A DNA stretch of 64,000 nt from Salticus scenicus (Eukaryota; Arthropoda; Arachnida; Araneae; Salticidae). Below, one piece after another: positions 42,907 through 54,479 of this stretch. Where the stretch lies: contig OZ005656.1 of NCBI GenBank assembly GCA_963930645.1, positions 189,051,079 through 189,115,078 of the forward strand, read 5' to 3'. Below the pieces are notes generated by a model. It saw only the letters and a list, made by a program, of their open reading frames with translations, ran no database searches and was not told where the DNA came from. A program made the position numbers and the translations under genes. Within the stretch, counting starts at the first letter, position 1. Every line of letters begins with the position of its first letter.

Positions 42907-44125
42907 ATAACTTTTTACTTTCTCTTATCCATAAGAAAGAGAAAGTATTATTTTTGGGTCAAATTTTCGAAAGCGAGTTTTTGTTATATTTACACGTTTT
43001 AAGGTCCCCTGAATCCGAAAATCATGTTTTTAGTTGTTGGTCTGTGTGTATGTCTGTATGTGTGTCTGCCTGCTTGTCTATCTCTTATCAGCATATCTCA
43101 ACTTGGTATTCAAAACGCTACACTAAACTATTCGTTGAGATGAAGCAAATGGTTCGTGTACAAAAACATCCAAGAGAATTCAAACACATTACGTCTATGG
43201 GGAAAATTGCAGGTAAGTAGAGTTTAACATCCATAGACAGCACTAAACCAAATTAAATTAATATATATATTTATATGCTTAAAAAATGTCTCATGCAGAA
43301 TATGGTAGGGATATCATTCACTGTTCGTTTACAGGGCTAAACAAAAGAACTAGATTATTTTGCGACAATAGTTGAAAATTGATGGAAGTGCTATGTTAAA
43401 GCCATGTATTTTCACTATGGTGGAGCACCATTTGGTTTGTGCAAAATATTCAAAATATATAGAGGGCTGAAAATATTTAGGCGACAGCATTCTTTTTTAT
43501 TGTTAGTGGATGTGCTTTACTTTAACATTTTACTATGTCCAGGGAAGCTGGTCAGGAATTGAAATGAATTCCTCATAGACATATGATTAAAAAATGTATG
43601 TTTTTAAGCTAAATATTCATTGTTTTTTTTTTTTTTTTTTTTTTTTTTGCATATTTACACGCTTTGAGGCTTCCTGATTACAGAAGTCAAGTTTTTTAAC
43701 GTTTGATCTTTGTCTTAGAGTAACTTAAAAACGAATAATTTCAGGAGGTCCAAAAGGTGTATTTTCAAATTAATATAAGTTTGTTGCTGGAAAAATTTGA
43801 TCAAGACTGATAGGTTCCAAGGAATGTTGCGTGTAAAAAAGTTGTATTATTATTAATTTTAAGTGAACTTTTAATTTTAATAGCAGATTTAAATTCTACA
43901 TATACGTAAGTGTGGTAATGAAACGGGGGGTTGAGGGGGGGGGGTAGCCCCTCTCATATAGAACTCATTATCATATGAAACTCTTCCGAAGCCTAATTTG
44001 AATTTTTTTAACATAGGTTTACATAACAGTACTCGTTATCTTAACTCTTAATCTCAAATCTGTGTTTATAGTATTAAGTTTCAGGGTAAGAGAAAGTCGT
44101 GTAAGTGACACACCAGATTATTTCT
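42907..44125 (+). repeat. ACTTTCTC-family repeat, complete copy
   Basis: It begins with a hairpin (ACTTTCTC...GAGAAAGT), then TATTATTTTTGGGTCAAATT, the box TTTACACGTTTTAAGGTCCC, a TG-rich tract (TCTGTGTGTATGTCTGTATG), ATCAGCATATCTCAA, and ends GGGTAAGAGAAAGTCGTG...CACCAGATTATTT. The GGGTAAGAGAAAGT end is the reverse complement of ACTTTCTCTTACCC, seen at the start of other copies. A T run sits at 43622-43648. Non-coding; the 110-codon frame at 42888 is chance. Confidence 0.8.
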
Positions 44126-44829
44126 AATATATAGGGAAATGAAAAATGATAAAATTTTTCAGCTATCTTTATGCAAAAAAGTTCAATAGAAAATGTGTAA
44201 GATTAAAAAATAAATAAATAAATTATATTAATAAAAAATTCGCATAAGGGTAAATCACAGTTTCATCATGGATCATCTCAAGTTTCAATCAGATTTTCTG
44301 TTGAAACACTGAAAAGGTATTTTGATCGCAGTGCCGTGAATATTAAAAACCCTTCTTTTAAGAAAAATATAGACATTCTATCTGAAAATGCCTTTTTTTC
44401 TTCTTCTTCCTTTTCCTTACAGTTTACTTTACAGTTTTTAGGGCTTTTTCTACAATCAATATATATATATATATACACTAAGCGACAAGAAAAAAAAAAA
44501 GCTGCACTGCAGAAAAATTGACTTATACCTTTTGTGCTTGTAATAATTTAAAAACTAATGATTGCAACAAATAAAATTATTTTGCTTGTATAATATGGAC
44601 GTCATAACATACCTATGTATATTTTCGATTTAATAATTCATTTTATTACACTCTATGAAGTATTTAATAAAAATGTACATAAAATTTTCCTTTTAAACGT
44701 AATATAATAAACATATACTTTATATCCTATTATGATTTATTATATGAAATAAACAAGTGCTATTTTAATGTATGAAATAAAACTATTTATTTATTAGATC
44801 TAAACAATTATTTAATAAAAATGTATATT

Positions 44830-45530
44830 TTGGATTGGATAATTCCGCCTTTATATGGAATTGCTGCTTTAATACGCAATGGCATAGTATTTTACAGTTT
44901 TTTAACATGAAACTCAGAAATTTCACTGTGCCAAATATCATAAATATGTTTTTCTAGTTCTTTCAAAGTTGTAGGATACTAATTTCTAATCCCCACCTTC
45001 TTTTATAGACTAAACATTTCGAGCGGATTGAGATTAGGACAATTTTCAAGTCTGATAAAGAAGAAATCCTGCGATATTCTCTGTGGGATTTAATTTTAAG
45101 TAATAAAAGTTATGATAACTTACAAAATTATAGATGCTTATGAGAATGGATAAGTAATTTTAACAATTTGAATCAAATAAATGTATTACAAGAGCCATAT
45201 AACAAGGTGCATTATCATTTTGAAATGCTCATTATGGAAGAGTCGGAAATACTCCCAAAATAGTCGGTCAGGTATCAATTTTTTAATAGCCAAGTTTTAT
45301 TTCGGGTTAATTGATTTCTTGAACATGACAATTTGCCAGGCTTACCGAAAAGTTATGCATTTTCGTATCGTAATGTACGGGGAATAGGTCATTGTTTTAA
45401 AAGTGCGATTTTCATTAAGTCAGTCACATTTCAGATCTGCTTGTTTCCGTCAGTTCAAAATAAGTTAATCTTGACTCATCAGAGAGAACAACTTCAACCT
45501 AACAATTAATTGATAATTTTTTCAATTTTT
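44830..45530 (-). pseudogene. Tc1-type transposase remnant
   Basis: Read on the minus strand, in several frames: FSDESRFNLF near 45470 (first aspartate), FQNDNAPCYMAL near 45220 (second aspartate), a degraded NLNPLEMF near 45030 (the catalytic glutamate of DD34E), then WGLEIS, ELEKHIYDIWHSEI and RIKAAIPYKGG near 44880. This order is the Tc1 family signature. A relic of the N-terminal DNA-binding linker (WPRYSSSRDDRK) is visible near 45965. Many frameshifts and stops make it non-functional. Confidence 0.85.
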
Positions 45531-45690
45531 TAACCCTCTAATGTCTTGGTTTGCTAATTCTGTTCGTTAAGAATGAATTTTTTTCAGATTTTCTTGCAAT
45601 TAAACTTGCTTTGTTTAATTGTTATTTCATTGTATTTAGATAAATTATGTTACTAAACACTTTCTTTGAATCCCTGCTATGTTCTAAATG

Positions 45691-45907
45691 TACAGTCGGT
45701 AACAAAAGTGTCCGAACACTAGCAAAATTTCCTATGTAAAAAAAGTACACTTCATACGGTTTTGTTAAATAAATCCTTGTCGAATCTTGTTCTTAGTCAG
45801 TGTAAGAACATGATTCGATAAGGATTTATTTAACAAAACCGTATTAAGTGTGTTTTTTTTACATAGGAATTTTTGCTAGTGTTCGGACATTTTTGTTACC
45901 GACTGTA
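45691..45907. mobile_element. Near-perfect palindromic MITE nested in the Tc1-type element
   Basis: 217 bp from TACAGTCGGTAACAAAAGTG to its reverse complement CATTTTTGTTACCGACTGTA. The arms match almost entirely (AAATAAATCCTTGTCGAATC against GATTCGATAAGGATTTATTT) with a short central loop. TA at both ends indicates the Tc1/mariner class. A single-arm relative is at 61337-61448. Confidence 0.9.
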
Positions 45908-46406
45908 ATACAAACTGATTTTTTAAGCACTAGTTTTTTAACTTGCGGTCATCTCTACTGGATGAGTAACGTGGCCACCTAAGGACAAATGTGCAGTTTA
46001 AATAGCCAAAAAATATTATATCTTGCTAAAAACCAGATCACTAATATTTTGCTAACATTTAATTATTTTGGCATCACACGTATTAAAATATTTTTTTTTT
46101 TTTTTTCGCTCTAAAATTAATATTTTTTGTGGTATCGTTAATTGCCTCATTCTCGCCATGTTTGAAATGCATTCTAAAATTACAATTTTCCGAACAATTA
46201 CATCTTGTTTTTAACACTTGGCTCAATTCTAAATTACACGCAGAACACAACGTAATAAAATTTGTTGAAAAATTTACTTTTGAAACAATAAAATTATTGA
46301 TTACAGGAAGAAAAATGGAAAATATCCAACTGCAGCTTTTTTTTTTTTTTTTTTTTTGTCGCTTAGTGTGTGTGTGTGCGTGTGTATATATATATATATA
46401 TATAAT

Positions 46407-47104
46407 GAAATAAACTTAATTTGTTACTATGTATGATTAATAATAACTTATAGGTAATTTAATGTGTTTATTTTAATAATTAAATAAGAGAATTATAAAA
46501 AAATCCGCTTACCATATGACTACTGTATAATTATAATTTAACTTTTGATATTTATAACTTCAATACATATGACCAGAATTTTCGATTTTTTTTTTTTTTT
46601 TTTTGCCTTTTTTTTTTTTTTTTTTTTTTTTTGCTTTTTTTAATAATAAATTTTCCCAAAGACACCAAAAAAGTAGCCAAGAGATCCGTCAAGATTTCTC
46701 GAATGAAGTGATCTCAATGGCTTTAAATATAAGGAATCCAGCCTGTAAAAGTTGTTTTCTCGCAGCGAAAGTATCAATGCGCAAAAACTAAGTATTTCTC
46801 CGTGCTGTCTGAATGAGTTTCCAATTATACTACCTGGATATAAATATACTATCTGGATATGCTGGTTTCCAAAACATTAATCAACTATTTTTTTTTTCTT
46901 TTGCTTCTTTTTTTGCGCATAGCTTTTAAACAAATGAATATATGCATATTAAAATTTTGATGGGATATCCGTTATCAAATTATAATGGAAATATATATTA
47001 CTACTTTAAAAGGACTCGGCACCATTGCCGGCATCACTGAAGTAAGTTTCATATAAAAACAAATATATCCATTTACTATTTATAAATTGAATTATATTAG
47101 CTGA
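46407..47104 (+). repeat. Array linker block, unit 2 copy
   Basis: Matches 39586-40289 in order (TTACTATGTATGATTAA, CCATATGACTAC, GACACCAAAAAAGTAGCC, GTATCAATGCGCAAAAAC, GCCGGCATCACTGAAG). T runs at 46586-46602 and 46610-46633. The open frame at 46603 is chance. Confidence 0.8.
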
Positions 47105-47800
47105 GTGATTCAGAACACGGTTTGACCATTTTTAGAAAATGTATATCTCTCAGCGTGTATGTGACGACTTTATCTCAGAAACTGCTGCACAGAATTGTCC
47201 ATACATTTAGACGTGGATGTACCTTGACATAAGTTAATGCTTATCAAGTTTTGTTGCCAGTTGTTCAAAAGGTGGCGCTGCTATACAGCGATTCCCGCAA
47301 TTTAAGGGAAGGTTATATCTCACATTATATTGAGTATAATTGAACAAAACTTGACTTGTGAAAAAGACATTATAAGGCATGGTGCTAATTCAATTTAGGT
47401 GCATATTGGCCGACAGATGGCGCTACTAAACTACAATTTTTTCCGAGAATTAGAAGGCTGTGTCTCAGGCTCTATTGAATATGTTTGCACAAATCTTAAT
47501 ATATGAGAGAACCATTATATAATACCATACTGATTTAATTTGGGTGTATATCAACTATCAGCTGACGCTACTGCGCTGCAATTTACCCTGTGTATAGGAA
47601 GACTGAATCTTAACTTCAATGGCATGTAACTGGGCAAAACTTGATATGTTAGATAACCATTTTAAAATAAATGCTAGCTTAATTAATGTATATATCTGCC
47701 GGTATTTGAACTGATATTGGGATTTTCCCATGGGTGCATCTTAGAATCTGTTGATTAATACTTCACCAAACTTCATGTGTAAAATTTTTATTGGGAAAAG
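47105..47800 (+). repeat. GGCGCTGC module, array copy 3
   Basis: Same header (GAACACGGTTTGACCATTT) and tandem units anchored on AGGTGGCGCTGC (47270), AGATGGCGCTACT (47415) and AGCTGACGCTACT (47560), spacing about 145 bp. Confidence 0.75.
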
Positions 47801-48942
47801 CTAATGTTTAACTTTTATATACATGTTAAGCAGTAAGTGGCACTGTTATGTAGAATGATATAGAAGACAATTTTTTGATGGATACAACATACTAGTTTTA
47901 TTTTAAAAATGCTAATCAGTGGTAATTCTTTGAAAATAAATCCCCAGAAAAATATGTCATGGTTTGTTTCATTTATAAAGTCTGAAGAAAGTGTTTGTTA
48001 TGGTCTTTTATAAAGATTTTAAACAAACTTTGTCAATAAATTACTCATGTCTACAAAAACAATGTTGGCAAAATTGATTTGATAATTTTAGCTGTTACAT
48101 GTGTTTTTTGGTGTGCTAAAACTGGAATTGAAACCAGTTTTCCTCTATCACGTTTTTGCCAATACAGGGTGTCCACCAATACAGTTTCATAATTTTCGGT
48201 AGTTTCTAGTATATGTACGTGTTTAATTATAATTAGTCATGGAAACATACTTTAAAAGTTAACTTGTATCGGTGGAAGCGTCACGGAAAAAGTCACGTGA
48301 TAGAGAAAAAGTGGCTTAAGTTTCGGTTTTAGCACAATAAAAAAATAAATAAAGATCTGCCAGATTTATCAAATCAAAATTTTACATGTAGACCTGTGTT
48401 ATCAGAACGAATGTGTTTTGATTTATTCCATTTACCAAGTCTCGGGAAAACATTTGTTTATTTTTCATAAAAATTTTCAATCAGTTGTATTTCTTAATTA
48501 ACACTAAATGCACTTACATTAATAGAAGCACATTATACAACTCAAAAGTGACAAAGTGAAAATTATATCTAAGTTTATGGAAAACATAGAAACATGACGT
48601 CGATTAACGAAGGATTTATCTAGCATTTAATTCCATTTCTTTTACAAATGTTAAAATTATTATTCTATTTTATTTACATATTTTTTCACTTTTGATAAAG
48701 CTACTTGTGATAAAGGAAAGTCGTCTTCCAGAATCAACTAATGATAATCGTTTTCAGAAACTTGATAGTTAACTTAAATAAGACAATCAAAAGTAAATTT
48801 CTTTTTATAAATGTTTATAAAATGAAAAAAGATATATATATATATATTTTCAACTATCTTTATATAAAAGATTCCGATAGAAAATGGGTAAGATAAAAAA
48901 CAAAAAAAAAAACAAGTTATATTAATAAAAAATTCGGACACA
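47801..48942 (+). other. Array linker blocks, unit 3, rearranged
   Basis: It contains the unit linker (TTATGTAGAATGATATAGAAG, GATCTGCCAGATTTATC), then a 300-bp stretch without array similarity, then ACTATCTTTATATAAAAG from a later block, so order is disturbed here. No gene. Confidence 0.55.
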
Positions 48943-48947
48943 CACTG

Positions 48948-48983
<36 letters not shown>

Positions 48984-49197
48984 GGAAGCTTTTACAGCAA
49001 GATATGTTGGCACCCATATTGCCAGCACATTCTGCTGTTAAATAAGGCAATTTACAGCGGAAACATCTGCAAAGAAAGACTCTTTTACGGTTGTTTGTGC
49101 TGTAAATTACTTGTTTCTAATTTTCCCCCCTCCATGCACCCATATTGCCAGCATATTATGCTGTAAATCTACCTTTTTTTTTTTTTTTTTTACAGTG
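48943..49197. mobile_element. CACTG-ended MITE
   Basis: The left end is CACTGAAAAA plus a long A run, and the right end reversed is CACTGTAAAAAA. Inner paired segments: GGCACCCATATTGCCAGCAC against the right-arm ATGCACCCATATTGCCAGC, which appear as imperfect repeats. Non-coding. Confidence 0.55.
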
Positions 49198-49345
49198 ATG
49201 TAACGTATTCTATTTCTGTAAGGAATGTTTGGGCTTTCTTTATCTTGTAAGATCGCTCTCTGCATAAATAAATATCATTAATGGTAGAAACAACTATAAT
49301 TCCGCACCTCATAAAGAAAACAGCATTCTATTTTTATTTTTTTTT

Positions 49346-50380
49346 ACTTTCTCTTACCCATAAGGTAGAGAAAGTATTGTTTTTGGGTCAAATTTTCGAA
49401 AGCGAGATTTTGTTATATTTACACGTTCTGAGGTCCCTGAGTACGAAAATCATGTTTTTAGCAAATGGTCTGTGTGTATGTCTGTGAGTCTGTGTGTCTG
49501 TGTGTCTGTGAGTCTGTGAGTCTGTGCGTCTGTGTGTGTGTCTGTGAGTCTGTGTGTCTGTGTGTATGTCTGTGTGTGTGTCTGTCTGTTATCAGCATAT
49601 CTCAAAAACAAATTATGAGAAAAAGTTCAAACTTGGTATTATAAATGTGTAACATATACGGATGTTACAGTAAGCTTTTCGTTCAGATCAAGCAAATGGT
49701 TCGTGTACAGGGACAATCAAGAGAATTCTAATACATTACGTCTATGGGGGAAATTACAGATAAGTAGAGTTTAACGTCTATAGACTGCACTAAACCAAAT
49801 GAAACGAATATATATATTTTGTAATAGAGATAGTCAACTGAGAAAAAAAAATGTGTATGTAGGAGCCTCGCCTCCCCCCCCCCCCCTCGAGGGGAGTAAA
49901 TTTTCATGATGGATATCTTTCAAAAGAGCAATACCTTTAAAACGAATGGTTGAACCATCGATCTGCGATAATTTAAAACAAAGTTATCGATTTTTTTTTT
50001 TAGATTAAAATGGACTTTATTCGTATATTTAGTGTTATACTACTTCTCTAATATGGAAATCGTCTGCATTATCATAAAACATAATTTTTTTAAATAATAA
50101 TTTTAATAAATTATTTTTCAAAAACAGAATTACTTTTTAATAACCGAACTAAATTTTCTATAAATTTAGGTGCATTAATGAAACGGGGGGTTGAGGGGGG
50201 CTGTAGCCCCCTCACACAGAACTAATTATCACATAAAACTCTTCAGAAGCCTTATATGAATTGTTTAACACAGGTTTACATAACAGTACTCGTTATCTTA
50301 CCTTTTAATCTGCAACCTGTATTTATAGTATTAAATTTCAGGGTAAGAGAAAGTCGTGTGAGTGACACACCAGATTATTT
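49346..50380 (+). repeat. ACTTTCTC-family repeat, complete copy
   Basis: Hairpin ACTTTCTC/GAGAAAGT, box TTTACACGTTCTGAGGTCCC, a long TCTGTGTG tract (49470-49590), ATCAGCATATCTCAAAAAC, purine phrase GAAACGGGGGGTTGAGGGGG, end GGGTAAGAGAAAGTCGTGTG...CAGATTATTT. It is followed after about 30 bases of T-rich sequence by another copy. Confidence 0.82.
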
Positions 50381-50410
50381 ATTATTTTTTATTTATTATT
50401 TTTTTTTTTT

Positions 50411-51009
50411 ACTTTCTCTTGTCCTAACGGTAGAGAAAGTATTGTTTTAGGATCAAATTTTTGAAAGTGAGTTTTTGTTATATTTACATGTTTTGAGGTC
50501 CCCTGAATACGAGAATCATGCTTTTAGCGAATGGTTTGTATGTATGTGTGTGTGTCTGTGTGTGTGTGTCTGTCTGTCTGTCTGTGTGTCTGTTATCAGC
50601 ATATCTCAAGAACAAATAGTAGCAGAAATTCCAAACTCGGTATTCTAAATGTGTATCGTATAGGGATGCTACAATAAGCTTTTCGTATAGATGAAGCAAA
50701 TGGTTCGTGTACAGGGACACTCAAAAGTATTCAAATACATTACGTCTATGGGGGAAATTGCAGGTAAGTAGAGTTTAACATCTGTAGACTGCACTAAACC
50801 AAATGAAACGAATATATATTTTTTGTAATAGAGATAGTCAACTGGAAAAAAAATTGTGTATGTAGGGCCCTCGCCTACCCCCCCCTGGGGGGGGAGTCGC
50901 CCCTCGAGGGGAGTATTTTTTCATGATGGGTATCTCTCAAAAGAGCTCGCCAATACCTTTAAAACGAATGTTGAACCATCGATCTGCGATAATTTAAAAT
51001 AAAGTTATC

Positions 51010-51044
<35 letters not shown>

Positions 51045-51494
51045 AATATTGAGAACAAATTCAACTTTTTTTGGATATTTAGTTTTATATTACTCTTAGA
51101 ATAATTTAAAAACGAATAATTTTAGGAGATCCACATGTTGTATTTTGAAGGTAATATAAGTTTGTTGCTGGAAAAGTTTGATCAAGATTGATACGTTTCA
51201 ATGAATGTTGCGTGTGAAAATTATCTGCATAATTTTAAGTAAACTTTTAATTTTAATAACAGAATTAAATTCTGTATAAATGTAGCTGAATTAATGAAAT
51301 GGGAGGTTGAGGGGGCGGTAGTCCCCCTCACACAGAACTAATTTTTATATAAAACACTTCCGAAGCCTAATTTGAATTGTTTAACATAGGTTTACATAAG
51401 TACTCGTTATCTTACCTCTTAATCGCCAACCTGTATTTATAGTATTAAATTTCAGGGTAAGAGAAAGTCGTGTGAGTAACATACCAGATTATTT
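50411..51494 (+). repeat. ACTTTCTC-family repeat, complete copy
   Basis: Tandem to the previous copy. Same hairpin, box TTTACATGTTTTGAGGTCCC, TG-rich tract 50540-50592, and the same end. A T run (51010-51041) interrupts it. Confidence 0.82.
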
Positions 51495-51648
51495 TTTTTT
51501 AATACAGCCTAAATCGATGACAAATTTTTTCAATTTTTGAAAATTAAAAATAATTAAATATAATTGAAGGATAAGACATTTTTCTTAAGTTATTCACATA
51601 GATATCGAGATATTTTTTTTTTCTTATTTAGGTAACATAATTTAATGC

Positions 51649-51652
<4 letters not shown>

Positions 51653-51698
<46 letters not shown>

Positions 51699-51706
51699 GT
51701 GTGTGT
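51653..51706. repeat. (AT)n(GT)n microsatellite
   Basis: Short AT followed by a GT run with one GC interruption. Confidence 0.9.
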
Positions 51707-51871
51707 TGTGAAAAACTTTTCAAACATTGCACAAGAAAAAATGAAATATCGCATGAACGATGGAAAAAAAGTAAAAAAATGAAAATAAAAATGAAACCTT
51801 GAGAATACTTATGATAAACGCATAAACATCAATATGTCTTCAGGGGCTTTGATTTATTATTGTATACATAT

Positions 51872-52043
51872 CAGTGGCGAAGTGTCCATGGAAGCGATGG
51901 AAGCAGCACTTCCCCTATTTCAGATTTTCAAAAAGTAATCAAGTAACGTCGCTTCGTAGAAAGACTGATTTGATTATTCCTCTGCTTTTGGAAGCGCGTC
52001 GCTTCGGCGCTTCCGTAGTTTTCTGAACCACGCTTCGCCCCTG
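51872..52043. mobile_element. hAT-type MITE with a perfect 8-bp target duplication
   Basis: Ends CAGTGGCGAAG and, reversed, CAGGGGCGAAG are typical of hAT termini. ATACATAT is present directly before (51864-51871) and after (52044-52051). 172 bp, non-coding, with internal copies of GGAAGCG in both orientations. Confidence 0.88.
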
Positions 52044-52187
52044 ATACATATAGGTGTAATTTCAATTTTAATGTATGCATTTGCCAAAATTTACAGTACA
52101 CAAAACCCAGTTGCACCAAAAAGGACGTTACAATAGAAAAATGAAATAAAACTTACAAAATAAAAACTAATATCAATCTGCATATGG

Positions 52188-52682
52188 AAGCAACTTAATT
52201 TGTTACTATATGTAATTAATAATAATTTAAAGTGATTATTTGAATAATTAAAGAAACATAATTATGAAAATCCCCTTACCATATACTAGCAGTTTTCATA
52301 AATTATCTTTTGATATTTAATATATATGATAAGATATATATGATATTTATATAAGATATTAAGATATAATAAAATATATATGATATTTTAATATGTATGA
52401 TAAGAATTGTCGAGGTAAATCCTTCAACGTTATTCGTAGAGCTTCAGAACTGAAATTTCTTTTAAATAAAAAATTTTCCAAAAGACACCAAGAATGTAGT
52501 CAAGAGATTCGCCAAGATTCCTCCAATGAAGTGATCCCAGTGGTATAGAGTCCTGCCTGTAAAAGTTGTTTTCTAGCAGTTAAAGTATCAGTGCGCAAAA
52601 ACTAAGTATTTCTCCGTGCTGCCTGAATCAGTTTCCAATATACTAACTGGATATGCTGGTTTCCAAAATATTAATCAACTAC

Positions 52683-52741
<59 letters not shown>

Positions 52742-52920
52742 CGCATAGCATTTAAACAAATTAATGTATGTAATGTAAAATTTTGATGGTACGTCCGACA
52801 TCAAATTATAAATGGAATTTTATATTACTTTAAGAGAACTGGCACCACTGCCGGCAACACTGAAGTAGGTTTTATATAAAAGCTAATATTTCCATTTCAT
52901 ATTTATAAATTGAACTATAT
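52188..52920 (+). repeat. Array linker block, unit 3 copy
   Basis: Follows the order of 39586-40289 (TTACTATATGTAATTAA, AAGACACCAAGAATG, GTATCAGTGCGCAAAAAC, GCCGGCAACACTGAAG), with a (TTA)n/(TTTA)n run at 52684-52740. It ends where an inverted-repeat element begins. Confidence 0.78.
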
Positions 52921-53468
52921 TAGGTTTGTTCAATAAAATATATATGTAAGCAACAGTTTTTATGGTTTTTGATATAGTTTTTACAGATTTGAAATCCTAA
53001 AAAAAGTTTTTTTTTTTTTTTTTTTTTTTTCAGTTTGCAATTTTTTTTTTTTATGAATTCATTAGCTTCGATTAAAATTCTACGGATAATTAACAAATGA
53101 CTTGAAATTTTTTTTATTATTATTATATTTAAAAGAATTATTGATGTATTTTGAAATTTATTAATTAGTTTTTGAGAAAAAGAATTAAAAAGTGCACGTC
53201 TATGCAAAAATTTGTAAGAAAAATATGATTTTCGTTTAATTTTTATTTTAAATATTTTTTTTTCTTTTAAGGACATAGCAACCCCCCACCCCTAATATTT
53301 TTAGGTAGGTCCTATTGAAGATTCAAAAAAATTATCTGCAGTAATTTAAGCATTTGTAAGATCATGAATTCATGAAAAAACGCAAACTGAGAAAACAAAA
53401 CTTAAAGATTACAAATCTTTAAAAAATATATCAAAAACCATAAGAAATGTTTTATCATTTTATATATA

Positions 53469-53507
<39 letters not shown>

Positions 53508-53570
53508 CTCTATATGAGATGTTATTTTATACATAAGAAATGTTGCCTGAATGTTGCTTGAACAAACCTA
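52921..53570. mobile_element. TAGGTTTGTTCAA-ended inverted-repeat element
   Basis: Ends TAGGTTTGTTCAA and TTGAACAAACCTA are exact reverse complements. Inside are long T runs (53007-53030, 53470-53503) and AAAACCATAAGAAATG mirrored imperfectly against CAGTTTTTATGGTTTTTG. Beyond the ends the flanks are also mirrored (AATTGAACTATAT against ATATAGTTCAATT, and ACTGAAGTAGG against the text at 53625), so the element sits at the turning point of a larger inverted duplication. Confidence 0.6.
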
Positions 53571-53724
53571 ATATAGTTCAATTTATTAATATTAAATGAA
53601 AATATAAGTTTTTATATGAAACATACTTCAGCTGTGCTGTCAAAGGTGCCCTTAACACAAAGAATTTTTGTTGTTGTTGTTGTTTGTTTAAGCATATTTT
53701 GATAAAGGAAAACTTCAAATAATT

Positions 53725-53762
<38 letters not shown>

Positions 53763-54479
53763 AAGAAAAACCTGAACGAGTGATTGAATTATAGATAAAT
53801 TACAGATAGATGAAGATTCACATACTTTCAAAAATTAAATTACATCTCTCCTAGCTCTCTAGCTCTCTCTCTTTTTCTTTCTTTCTTTCTTTTTTTTTTT
53901 TCAATTAGGAAGACTATTAGTTTCAATCTGGGTAAAAACGTTGTCGCCAGTTTTTGTAGACCAGTTTTGTGTAACACCAAAATAAATTAGAAATATCAGT
54001 CCTATCGTTGCAAATTCGGTGCCAAATGAAAAGGGGGAGGGGGGGGGGGAATTTCCCTGAATCCAGATGGGCAAACAGTTTTTGGACTCGACAATTAATT
54101 TTTTTTAATTAACTAAAGTATGAAATTAAGACAGCAACACTTCATTTTAATCCATTTCAGTCATTTTAAAAATTTCGGGGACCAGTTTTACGGTCAAAAA
54201 AAGAGATTTAAAAAAAAAAAAAAAATTACAGATTGAAATTAATAGTCGTCCGTACTAAATTAAATTCTGTCTTTGAAAGAATTTTTACTTTTTTCCCCTT
54301 CTTCTCTTTTTCTTTATTATGTATATATATATACATATATATATATATTAATATACACATACTTAATATGTTTTTTATTATTCCTTTAATTGTGTTTATA
54401 GTTTACAAATTAATAATTATATTTTCTCAAAAATTTTGGTTTAGAAGAAAGAAAAAATATATATATAGCATGCTGTGAT
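53571..54479. other. Gene-free stretch with homopolymers
   Basis: The first 95 bases are an inverted copy of the array block ending at 52920. After that come A32 at 53729-53760, CT-rich text near 53860-53890, a G run near 54040, and (TA)n at 54320-54350. Confidence 0.6.

Larger units (their letters stand above)
44476..46368 (-). mobile_element. Tc1-type transposon, dead, inserted in array unit 2
   Basis: Inverted ends: CACTAAGCGACAAG on the left, and the right end reversed CACTAAGCGACAAAAA, both followed by an A run and GCTGCA. The flanks (CTACAATCAATATATATA and AATAAACTTAATTTG) are contiguous in unit 1 at 39568-39606, so that is the empty site. Size about 1.9 kb including a nested MITE. Confidence 0.85.
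36580..52920 (+). repeat. Tandem array of a 3.6-kb composite unit
   Basis: Modules recur in the same order: GGCGCTGC module (36655, 40290, 47105), the TTAATCAGTGATAATTCC block (about 37478, 42435, 47910), the ACTTTCTC repeat (38140-39230, 42907-44125, then 49346 onward), and the CTTACCATATGACTA block (about 39586, 46407, 52188). The first period is about 3.64 kb. The second is 6.8 kb but falls back to about 3.6 kb when the Penelope-like and Tc1-type insertions are removed. The third is rearranged and has an extra ACTTTCTC copy. Confidence 0.8.

Noticed and set aside
42888..43220. 110-codon frame with CMSVCVSACLS text
   Set aside because: The translation follows the TG-rich microsatellite of a repeat; it is not conserved in sister copies.
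51928..52119. 63-codon minus-strand frame
   Set aside because: It crosses the end of the hAT-type MITE and its target duplication, so it is not an ancestral coding frame.
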